Source: Ferruginibacter sp.
GTDB lineage: Bacteria; Bacteroidota; Bacteroidia; Chitinophagales; Chitinophagaceae
Assembly (NCBI GenBank): GCA_018057635.1
Contig: JAGPDJ010000198.1
Span: forward strand, 1 to 5,364
Length of the DNA: 5,364 bases
Reading direction: 5' to 3'
Of the stretch, positions 1-4,799 are shown one piece after another. The stretch's first letter is position 1. Each line of letters starts with the position of its first letter. The position numbers and the translations under genes were made by a program. A model generated the notes under the pieces. That model did not search any database. It saw only the letters and a program-made list of their open reading frames with translations, and was not told the origin of the DNA.

Positions 1-122
1 ATGTTACAGTTAACATGAAGCTTATTTATAATGCAGCGGCATCTGCAAAAGAAATCTCAATAGAACAATTAAATTTGCAACTTAAAAAAAATGTACGCGC
101 TGTTTTTGATATAGCAGTATAA
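1..122 (+). CDS. C-terminal end of a probable TatD-family hydrolase (5' end outside window)
   Basis: An open frame enters from the left edge (first full codon at 3) and stops with TAA at 120-122. The visible 39 residues end in KKNVRAVFDIAV. The pattern 'IYNAAASAKEIS-IEQL-...-N-VRAVF' resembles the last helices of TatD-type metal-dependent hydrolases, where a segment like 'ia.ikgis.eel...i..N..rvF' closes the TIM barrel. The metal-binding histidines would lie upstream, outside the window, so catalytic capacity cannot be judged. A TatD-like gene next to tcdA fits an arrangement I recall from other Bacteroidota genomes, which adds modest support. The 11-nt gap to tcdA suggests the two are cotranscribed. 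An ATG at 15 is in frame, but starting there would give only 35 residues, so a truncated longer gene is the better reading. Confidence 0.55.
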   Translation, partial: VTVNMKLIYNAAASAKEISIEQLNLQLKKNVRAVFDIAV

Positions 123-133
123 AATAATAAACA

Positions 134-853
134 ATGGATACATCATGGCTTAGCAGAACGCAATTACTGATTGGGGAAGATAAACTGGCAAAACTTACCC
201 GTTCGCATGTAATGGTTGTGGGCATGGGCGGTGTTGGCTCTTATGCAGCAGAATTCATTTGCCGGAGCGGTATTGGTAAAATGACGATCATTGACGGAGA
301 TGTGGTGGATCCTACAAACCGCAACAGGCAATTACCGGCATTAGCCGTTAACCATGGAAAACCAAAAGCTGATATCATGGCAGAAAGATTAAAGGACATA
401 AATCCGGAACTGGAACTTACTGTAATCAAAGAATTCATCAACCCTGAAATGGTGGAAAAACTATTGGCAGGCAATCCCGACTATATTATTGACGCCATCG
501 ACAGTATTACACCCAAGATCACATTCATGAAAATGGCATACGAAAAAAAACTAGCGATGGTAAGCAGCATGGGAGCCGGAGGCAAATTCGACCCCACTCA
601 ATTAAAAATTACCGATATCTCTAAAACCATCATTTGCCCTTTTGCCCAACAGATCAGGAAAGTATTAAAAACACATGGCATTTATAAAGGCATCAAAGTG
701 GTTTTTTCCCCCGAAGAACCAATCAAAGAAAGCCTGATGATGACCGATGGACGTAACTATAAAAAATCTGCTTATGGCACCATCTCTTACCTTCCAGCAA
801 CTTTTGGTGCTGTGGTTTCATCGGTTGCAATAAGAGACTTGTTGGAGAATTAG
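134..853 (+). CDS. tcdA: tRNA threonylcarbamoyladenosine dehydratase (TcdA/CsdL, E1-like ThiF fold)
   Basis: TcdA uses ATP to cyclise t6A at position 37 of ANN-decoding tRNAs into ct6A, a cytoplasmic tRNA modification. The 239-residue product has the E1/ThiF/MoeB Rossmann fold: an ATP-binding glycine loop GMGGVGS at 30-36, acidic residues D54 and D56 at the end of strand 2, the N-x-N-R-Q signature at 62-66, K78 in the following helix, and DAIDSITPK at 120-128. The segment GAGGKFDPTQ at 147-156 followed by TDISKT at 160-165 is typical of TcdA and separates it from MoeB and ThiF. No CxxC zinc-binding pairs are present, which also argues against MoeB/ThiF. It is shorter than the E. coli protein (about 268 residues), with a reduced C-terminus. 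The ATG at 134 lies 11 nt after the upstream stop and keeps the usual N-terminal 'R-x-x-L-L-G-x-x-x-L-x-x-L' helix (residues 8-21). No Shine-Dalgarno sequence is visible, as is usual in Bacteroidota. Confidence 0.93.
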   Translation: MDTSWLSRTQLLIGEDKLAKLTRSHVMVVGMGGVGSYAAEFICRSGIGKMTIIDGDVVDPTNRNRQLPALAVNHGKPKADIMAERLKDINPELELTVIKEFINPEMVEKLLAGNPDYIIDAIDSITPKITFMKMAYEKKLAMVSSMGAGGKFDPTQLKITDISKTIICPFAQQIRKVLKTHGIYKGIKVVFSPEEPIKESLMMTDGRNYKKSAYGTISYLPATFGAVVSSVAIRDLLEN

Positions 854-860
854 TAAATCA

Positions 861-918
861 GGTTTGGAAATTTAAGGTATAGGAGTTTTAGGGTTTAGAA
901 GGTTTATGAGGTTTAGGG
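861..918 (+). repeat. G/T-rich degenerate repeat with TTTAGGG-like units
   Basis: Directly after tcdA the + strand is strikingly G/T-rich with almost no C. TTTAGGG occurs exactly at 887-893 and 912-918, and the related TTTAGAA follows the first copy at 894-900. GGTTT also recurs at 861 and 901. The GG/GGG clusters spaced by T/A could at best form a two-layer G-quadruplex. No gene is present. This looks like decayed simple-sequence DNA or intergenic filler; no hairpin typical of a terminator for tcdA was found. Confidence 0.5.
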
Positions 919-932
919 TTTTGTTGTAATCT

Positions 933-974
933 TACATCATAAATCATACATCATATATCATACATCATACATCA
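933..974. repeat. Heptamer tandem repeat, six copies of TACATCA type
   Basis: Six head-to-tail 7-nt units occupy 933-974. Four are exactly TACATCA (933, 947, 961, 968) and two differ at one base (TAAATCA at 940, TATATCA at 954). The array ends 12 nt before the first possible start codon of the sigma factor gene. A 7-nt unit changes reading frame and promoter spacing if copies are gained or lost, although the two imperfect units make slippage less likely. Confidence 0.85.
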
Positions 975-981
975 CAAATTA

Positions 982-989
982 TAATTTTG
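982..989 (+). promoter_or_regulatory. Possible -7 element of the sigma factor operon
   Basis: TAATTTTG matches the Bacteroidota primary-sigma -7 consensus TAnnTTTG at all fixed positions. It sits in the only sizeable gap upstream of the sigma/membrane/GLPGLI unit. No TTG lies at the expected 17-23 nt upstream; the nearest ends at 926, 55 nt away, so the match is incomplete. If real, transcription would begin a few bases after 989 and would exclude the TTG start at 987. A match of this quality can arise by chance in AT-rich DNA. Confidence 0.25.
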
Positions 990-1574
990 TCGCTTTTAGA
1001 AATATCAAAAAAAATAAAAAACCAATGCAACCCTTTGTATGCTGAAGAAGTCATACATACCATGGCGGTTGATGGTGACGAGAAGGCCTTTAAGGCTATT
1101 TACGATATGCTTTCGGGGAAAATGTACAGTCTTTGCCTCAGGTATGCAGGCAATAAGAATGATGCAGATGATCTTTTCCAGGAAGGCATCATCAGGGTGT
1201 ATAAAAACCTGGATAGTTTCAAAGGCTTAGGCCCTTTTGAGGGTTGGGCAAGGCGGATATTTGTAAATACATGCCTGGATCACCTGAAAAACAAACAAAA
1301 GCTAATATTTAGTGAACTTACCGATTCGATTGATGTTACCAGTACAGAATTAACCGGAATCAGAAAACTTACACAGGCGGACCTTCTAAAAATAATTCAG
1401 CAATTACCCAATGGCTACAGAACCATTGTAAACCTTTACCTGGTAGAGGAATACAATCACAAAGAAATTGCAGAAATGCTTGGTATCTCAGAAGGTACCA
1501 GTAAATCTCAGCTTTCCAGGGCCAAATTAATATTACAAAAGAATATTTTAGAAACATATGGCCGGTACCAATAA
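987..1574 (+). CDS. ECF-type RNA polymerase sigma factor (sigma-70 family)
   Basis: The product directs RNA polymerase to a specific promoter set. Numbered from the TTG start, region 2 spans about 20-103: the GDEKAF helix, then YSLCLRYAGNKNDADDLFQEG (47-67, core-binding), IIRVYKNLDSFKG (68-80) and the FEGWARRIFVN segment (84-94, -10 recognition). Region 4 spans about 131-187, with the helix-turn-helix HKEIAEMLGISEGTSKSQLSRAK at 158-180 (-35 recognition). There is no region 3, as in ECF sigmas. The start is uncertain: the frame is open back to a stop at 927-929 without an ATG. The choices are TTG at 987, TTG at 1035 or ATG at 1062 (171 residues). ATG 1062 would cut the conserved first helix (AEEVIHTMAVDGD), so an upstream start is preferred. 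The 3' end overlaps the next gene by 17 nt, pointing to translational coupling with its likely anti-sigma factor. Confidence 0.88.
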   Translation: MSLLEISKKIKNQCNPLYAEEVIHTMAVDGDEKAFKAIYDMLSGKMYSLCLRYAGNKNDADDLFQEGIIRVYKNLDSFKGLGPFEGWARRIFVNTCLDHLKNKQKLIFSELTDSIDVTSTELTGIRKLTQADLLKIIQQLPNGYRTIVNLYLVEEYNHKEIAEMLGISEGTSKSQLSRAKLILQKNILETYGRYQ

Positions 1575-2445
1575 TACATTTAAAAATCTGCAGGATTACG
1601 AAATAGCCCCGCCACCGGGGTTATTTGCCAAACTGTGGAAAAAAATAAAGCGTACCGGGCATCCACTACAAAGTTCACAAACTGCAGAGATTGAACCTAA
1701 AAGTGATTTAGAAAATACCGGTACTGCCAATTTTAGTAACTTGAAATCATATTCATCACATGATCTGCAGCCACCGGCATTCAATTTCAGCAAAATTAAA
1801 GAAGCGGCATTACTCAATACAAATGCAACAGAGCAACCGACGGTTAAAACTACTAAACCAGCTCCCATTATTTTCAAATTATTAGCTGCTGCTACCATTA
1901 CCGGGGTAGCATTTTTAATCTATTTCCTGTTGTATTCCGGAAATCAAATTGACAAGTCAAAAAATATGTCGGCTGATGCGGGATCATTGTATGCTTCAGA
2001 TAAAAGATCACAAACAAACTCCGGTGAATCTAATAATAACCAGGACAGTATTAGCCCGAACAACAACGGCAAACTGCCCCATTTTAATTTAATTTATGCA
2101 AACGGTTACATAAGTAAAAATGGCAACAGTACCCTGGTTGAAAATGATTTCATATACACATTTACAAACTTTACTTATGATCAGTCAATTTCATTTTTAA
2201 AGAAACTTAAAAAAGATAAACTGATCTCATTAAACAGTTACTCTTACCTGAATATTTCTGAGAAAATGGCAGAATATCTCAAAGGCATGTATGAAGTAAA
2301 TGACAAAGATAAACCCACCCGTAAATCAAAAAAATTAAAAGCAAAGCTTGCCAAATGGAAAAAGAAAGATGAGTCTTATTTTGACAGGAGCCTTCAGAAA
2401 AACCCTTTAGATATCATCGACCTGGGTGAATTTATATTAAAATAA
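1558..2445 (+). CDS. Single-pass membrane protein, probable anti-sigma factor for the upstream ECF sigma
   Basis: I do not recognise a named family over the full 295 residues. The role is inferred from position (17-nt overlap with the sigma gene) and layout. Residues 1-103 are hydrophilic and probably cytoplasmic; 104-126 form one clear membrane helix (IIFKLLAAATITGVAFLIYF and onward); 128-295 are probably periplasmic. The N-terminal half contains a motif F-x-N-L-x-x-Y ... PP ... F-x-K-[LI] twice, at 8-26 (FKNLQDYEIAPPPGLFAKL) and 59-80 (FSNLKSY ... PPAFNFSKI). Similar 'L-x-x-Y-x-x-x-PP' starts occur in other Bacteroidota proteins encoded beside ECF sigmas, so this could be the sigma-binding element. 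The periplasmic part has an Asn/Ser-rich linker (about 129-170), a globular region with many aromatics, a very Lys-rich stretch (249-270) and a conserved-looking tail KNPLDIIDLGEF. No zinc-binding HxxxCxxC motif of classical ZAS anti-sigmas is present. The GLPGLI gene follows after 7 nt. Confidence 0.7.
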   Translation: MAGTNNTFKNLQDYEIAPPPGLFAKLWKKIKRTGHPLQSSQTAEIEPKSDLENTGTANFSNLKSYSSHDLQPPAFNFSKIKEAALLNTNATEQPTVKTTKPAPIIFKLLAAATITGVAFLIYFLLYSGNQIDKSKNMSADAGSLYASDKRSQTNSGESNNNQDSISPNNNGKLPHFNLIYANGYISKNGNSTLVENDFIYTFTNFTYDQSISFLKKLKKDKLISLNSYSYLNISEKMAEYLKGMYEVNDKDKPTRKSKKLKAKLAKWKKKDESYFDRSLQKNPLDIIDLGEFILK

Positions 2446-2452
2446 AAAACGT

Positions 2453-3145
2453 ATGCCCAAACAGTTCTATAAAATGATCCTGCTGTTTCAGTTACTATTC
2501 ACTGTCAGCTGCTTATTGGCTCAACCAGGCACTGCACAAATACATGTGTCAGGCGATAAGGATTTTTCTTTGGTGTACGATATCCATGTAAATACCAACA
2601 ATAAAAATCCCGGCATGGAAGAAACATACAATGGCAGTACCAAAACAATATTGCATCAGAAAGGGATTACCAGGATCAGGATGGTTTCCTTAATGCGCAT
2701 ACAAAACATATATATATATGATGCAGAACCGGAATTAAAAAAAGTAATTATCACAAAAGAATCCGGCAAAAACCTGTACAAATATGTGCTAACGGCATCT
2801 GATTGGAAATTATACAATGCCAGGTATGATAATATTGGATACGCTTATTTTAAAGATACTATCAACATCCTTGGATTTACCTGCAAAAAAGCAATACTTA
2901 ATATAAATAATGGCAAACAACAGATTACTGCTTACTATACAGAATCAATCAAGTCCTTTCCAAAATCTATAGAACCGATGTTTGCCGGTTTACCCGGACT
3001 TGTTTTACGATATGAACTTAAAACTAAAAACGGGAGTATCCGTTATACTGCAAATAAAATAAGTTTTGAGCAACTGGATAATGCCATTTTTACAGAACCT
3101 GTTAAAGGATTTATGCTTAAACAATACAAACCACACGCCAGGTAG
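2453..3145 (+). CDS. Secreted GLPGLI-family protein
   Basis: The 230-residue product begins with a signal peptide: K3 and K7, a hydrophobic core MILLFQLLFTVSCLLA (8-23) and likely signal peptidase I cleavage after A23 or A28. A cysteine at 20 is preceded by TVS, a poor lipobox, so a lipoprotein is less likely. The family signature appears as GLPGLVL at 179-185 (PMFAGLPGLVLRYEL), near the C-terminus as usual, and the preceding pattern 'GFTCKKA ... ITAYYTESI' is also typical: the family often shows a 'G..c.kA....g....aWYt..i' stretch. The biochemical function of GLPGLI proteins is not established; they are extracytoplasmic proteins of Bacteroidota. The gene lies 7 nt behind the probable anti-sigma gene and so is probably cotranscribed, which suggests a role as signal partner or output of that sigma system. 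The ATG at 2453 gives a complete signal peptide; an in-frame ATG at 2474 would remove its basic N-region. Confidence 0.85.
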   Translation: MPKQFYKMILLFQLLFTVSCLLAQPGTAQIHVSGDKDFSLVYDIHVNTNNKNPGMEETYNGSTKTILHQKGITRIRMVSLMRIQNIYIYDAEPELKKVIITKESGKNLYKYVLTASDWKLYNARYDNIGYAYFKDTINILGFTCKKAILNINNGKQQITAYYTESIKSFPKSIEPMFAGLPGLVLRYELKTKNGSIRYTANKISFEQLDNAIFTEPVKGFMLKQYKPHAR

Positions 3146-3167
3146 AGGATAATTTATTTACAGTAAT

Positions 3168-3692
3168 CTAAGCGTGCTCCATTCCCCTCCTGTTAAGATT
3201 ATACAATCCAAAAGATAAACGTTGTTTCCTTCTCAATGATAAAAACACGCCCGTTAATATCAGCAGGTTAGATTCATTTAAATAAGAAGACAAAGTTATA
3301 ACACCACTTTTATTACCCTGAACGATGTCTTCTACTGTTTCTACAACCGTTTTTTTATTGATCTTCCAAAGCCAGTGAAAAGAAAAAAAATTCTTACCTA
3401 CCCATACCATTTTTTTCCCTCCTTTAAACACAAATTTAAATCTTTGAAAGAATAAAGGTGATAGTGGTATATTTATGCTGCCTATCGTTTCGCCTGAATG
3501 AATGTCTTGTATATAAATGGAAGATTTAAGGAACCCCAATCTTGTAAACAAGAATTGATCACCGCTGATATCAATATTAACATGCCAGTTATTACCGGTT
3601 CCTTTGTAAAGAGTGCCAAGTAAAATTTCATTTAAATAAACCCAATGACAATTATGAGTACTTTCAATCCGATAGCTATACGCCTGAACCAT
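3168..3692 (-). CDS. Hypothetical protein, possible tubby C2-like / LURP-one-related fold
   Basis: The 174-residue protein is not confidently recognised. It has no signal peptide and no full-length membrane helix. It alternates short hydrophobic strands with turns: WVYLNEILLGTLYKG, WHVNIDISGDQFLFTRLGF, SIYIQDIHSGETIGSINIP, RFKFVFKGGKKMVWVGKN, FFSFHWLWKIN. The 'xxxI-x-D-x-x-S/T-G-x-x-I-G-x-I' pattern at about 58-74 and a single hydrophobic helix near the C-terminus (LLILTGVFLSL, 143-153) followed by basic residues resemble the beta-barrel-around-a-helix layout of tubby, phospholipid scramblase and LURP-one-related proteins. That assignment is inference from pattern only. The gene stands alone, convergent to the GLPGLI gene with a 22-nt gap between stops. 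Its frame is open upstream of the ATG to a stop at about 3750 with no better ATG. A long inverted repeat lies 31-59 nt before the start. Confidence 0.7.
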   Translation of the reverse strand: MVQAYSYRIESTHNCHWVYLNEILLGTLYKGTGNNWHVNIDISGDQFLFTRLGFLKSSIYIQDIHSGETIGSINIPLSPLFFQRFKFVFKGGKKMVWVGKNFFSFHWLWKINKKTVVETVEDIVQGNKSGVITLSSYLNESNLLILTGVFLSLRRKQRLSFGLYNLNRRGMEHA

Positions 3693-3699
3693 ATATGGT
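3688..3699. repeat. 12-bp perfect palindrome over the start of the - strand gene
   Basis: ACCATATATGGT reads the same on both strands and includes the start codon of the 3168-3692 gene. Its ends (ACCAT / ATGGT) also occur inside the larger inverted repeat at 3723-3751, so both could be recognised by the same dimeric protein, but a 12-bp AT-rich palindrome may be accidental. Confidence 0.4.
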
Positions 3700-3722
3700 A
3701 GAAAATCAATTTTAAATAAGTA

Positions 3723-3751
3723 AACAACATGGTTATAATAACCATGTTGTT
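3723..3751. promoter_or_regulatory. 29-nt near-perfect inverted repeat (operator or 5'-UTR hairpin candidate)
   Basis: The 14-nt arms AACAACATGGTTAT (3723-3736) and ATAACCATGTTGTT (3738-3751) are exact reverse complements around one central A at 3737. As RNA it would fold into a stem of about 12 bp with a 5-nt loop. Neither strand shows a convincing U-run after the stem, and no gene ends here, so a terminator is unlikely. It lies in the leader or promoter region of the - strand gene starting at 3692. An operator for a dimeric regulator or a structured 5' leader are the main readings; a member of a dispersed palindromic repeat family is the alternative. Confidence 0.65.
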
Positions 3752-3904
3752 AAAAGTGCACAAATTCCCCGCTCCAATCAATAGATGGAAAATGTAATTA
3801 AACGGTTGCATCTGTAAAAAATAAAGATTTCATGAATCAGTATAAAAATATACCTGTGTTTGCTGTAAATGATCAATAATTCAGATTATCGCATTAAAAA
3901 GTAA

Positions 3905-3943
3905 TATGCAAAAAAGAAATAGGACTCTTCGGCTTATGCAAAA
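3905..3943. repeat. Two exact TATGCAAAA direct repeats spaced 30 bp, upstream of pdxJ
   Basis: TATGCAAAA occurs at 3905-3913 and again at 3935-3943, exactly 30 bp apart, close to three helical turns. The second copy ends 22 nt before the -33 TTG of the pdxJ promoter candidate. The placement would suit an activator binding in tandem, but two 9-mers in AT-rich DNA can be coincidence. Confidence 0.35.
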
Positions 3944-3965
3944 TTCAATATCTGATAAAGAAAAT

Positions 3966-3995
3966 TTGCTCCTTTGTGTTTCCATTGCATCTTTG
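3966..3995 (+). promoter_or_regulatory. Probable pdxJ promoter (Bacteroidota TTG-N19-TAnnTTTG type)
   Basis: TTG at 3966-3968 is followed after 19 nt by CATCTTTG at 3988-3995, which differs from TAnnTTTG only in its first base. Spacing and sequence fit the -33/-7 promoter known for the primary sigma factor of Bacteroidota. Transcription would start near 4000, leaving a leader of roughly 10-16 nt before the ATG at 4014, A-rich and without a Shine-Dalgarno sequence. Confidence 0.55.
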
Positions 3996-4013
3996 TAAAA
4001 TAATAAATAAAAC

Positions 4014-4733
4014 ATGACCAAACTTTCAGTAAATATTAATAAGCTTGCTACTTTACGTAATTCACGTGGAGGCAACAATCCTGACCTGTTACAAGCTGCA
4101 AAAGACATAGAGCGTTTTGGAGCGGATGGAATTACTGTTCATCCCCGGCCCGATGAAAGGCATATCAGGTACCAGGATGTTTTTGACCTGAAAAAAATAA
4201 TCAGTACTGAATTCAATATAGAAGGGAACCCTACTGAGGCGAAATTTGTTGATCTTGTTTTGGCTAATATGCCAACACAAGTTACATTGGTTCCGGATGC
4301 TTTGGGACAACTTACCAGTAATCACGGATGGGATACCGTAAAACATGCAGCTTATTTAAAAGAAATAATAACGGTATTCAAAAATGCCGGAATCAGGGTA
4401 TCCATTTTTGTTGACCCCGATTTGGAAATGGTTACTGCAGCAAAAGATACCGGCTCCGACCGAATTGAATTATATACTGAATCTTATGCTAAAGGTTTCA
4501 AAGCAAATAAGGAAGATGCCATTGCTCCTTTTATAGAAGCTGTTATAAAAGCCAATGAACTTGGTTTAGGCATAAACGCAGGGCACGACCTTGATTTGGA
4601 TAACCTAAAATATTTTTCAAATAATATTCCCGGTTTACTGGAAGTATCTATTGGCCATGCACTGATCTGTGATGCCATTTATCTTGGATTGGAGAATACA
4701 GTACAGCTGTATAAGCGGCAATTGCAGAAATAA
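4014..4733 (+). CDS. pdxJ: Pyridoxine 5'-phosphate synthase PdxJ
   Basis: PdxJ carries out the ring-closing step of DXP-dependent vitamin B6 synthesis: 1-deoxy-D-xylulose 5-phosphate plus 3-amino-2-oxopropyl phosphate give pyridoxine 5'-phosphate. It is a cytoplasmic TIM-barrel enzyme. The 239-residue length is normal and the frame is intact. Conserved elements are VNINKLATLRNSRGG (6-20), the catalytic strand ADGITVHPRPDERHI (37-51) with H43, R45 and H50, E70 in FNIEGNPT, the TLVPD strand, INAGHDLDLDNL (187-198) with H191, and the phosphate-binding EVSIGHALICDA (210-221). H43, E70 and H191 correspond to the E. coli catalytic residues H45, E72 and H193. N9-K10 replace the Asp-His of the E. coli enzyme (VNIDHIATLRN); as far as I recall this is normal for Bacteroidota PdxJ. 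It appears to be transcribed alone from its own promoter. PdxA is not in the window. Confidence 0.97.
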   Translation: MTKLSVNINKLATLRNSRGGNNPDLLQAAKDIERFGADGITVHPRPDERHIRYQDVFDLKKIISTEFNIEGNPTEAKFVDLVLANMPTQVTLVPDALGQLTSNHGWDTVKHAAYLKEIITVFKNAGIRVSIFVDPDLEMVTAAKDTGSDRIELYTESYAKGFKANKEDAIAPFIEAVIKANELGLGINAGHDLDLDNLKYFSNNIPGLLEVSIGHALICDAIYLGLENTVQLYKRQLQK

Positions 4734-4738
4734 TATCA

Positions 4739-4765
4739 GAAAATAGAAATGATTCTTCTATTTTC
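4739..4765. terminator. Possible bidirectional terminator between convergent genes
   Basis: GAAAATAGAA (4739-4748) and TTCTATTTTC (4756-4765) are exact reverse complements with a 7-nt loop. The stem lies in the 66-nt gap between the stop codons of pdxJ (+) and the TlpA-like gene (-), the natural place for a shared terminator. It is A/U-rich with only two G-C pairs, so it is weak by E. coli standards. On the + strand a further T-run follows at 4782-4786. Confidence 0.45.
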
Positions 4766-4799
4766 AATTATCCATTAAAAATTTTTCCATTAATTAAAA

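Larger units (their letters stand above)
3693..4013. other. 321-nt gene-free spacer between divergent genes
   Basis: This spacer separates the - strand hypothetical gene from pdxJ on the + strand. It holds a palindrome and a 29-nt inverted repeat on the left and a spaced TATGCAAAA direct repeat with a promoter candidate on the right. In the middle, TTGCATCT followed by GTAAAA at 3806-3819 imitates the pdxJ promoter -7 area (TTGCATCTTTGTAAAA at 3985-4000) with two bases missing; it is followed by a 15-codon frame starting at 3832 (MNQYKNIPVFAVNDQ). I see no support that this small frame is translated. No RNA gene or riboswitch was recognised. Confidence 0.6.

Noticed and set aside
241..474. 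Open frame of 77 codons on the - strand inside tcdA
   Set aside because: It lies wholly within a well-supported conserved gene and its product has no recognisable features.
861..918. TTTAGGG copies read as telomeric repeat or eukaryotic contamination
   Set aside because: There are only two exact units, separated by degenerate sequence, and all flanking genes are plainly bacterial.
933..974. Heptamer array read as a CRISPR array or replication-origin iterons
   Set aside because: Units are 7 nt without spacers, and no cas, rep or dnaA gene is nearby; only tcdA and a sigma factor flank it.
1596..1898. Open frame of 100 codons on the - strand inside the anti-sigma candidate
   Set aside because: It is antisense to a gene with a clear membrane helix and operon position; its apparent hydrophobic part is the complement of that coding sequence.
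3146..3167. Terminator between the convergent GLPGLI and - strand genes
   Set aside because: The 22-nt gap contains no hairpin; only a 5-nt match (CACGC near 3134 and GCGTG near 3172) was found, which is too weak.
3723..3751. Inverted repeat as a rho-independent terminator
   Set aside because: No gene ends nearby on either strand and no clear U-tract follows the stem; it lies upstream of a start codon.
3881..4108. Open frame of 75 codons on the - strand across the pdxJ promoter and start
   Set aside because: It overlaps the pdxJ start and promoter, shows no domain, and its hydrophobicity comes from the AT-rich spacer.
4089..4678. Antisense open frames of 85 and 64 codons within pdxJ
   Set aside because: They mirror the conserved pdxJ coding sequence and have no independent support.
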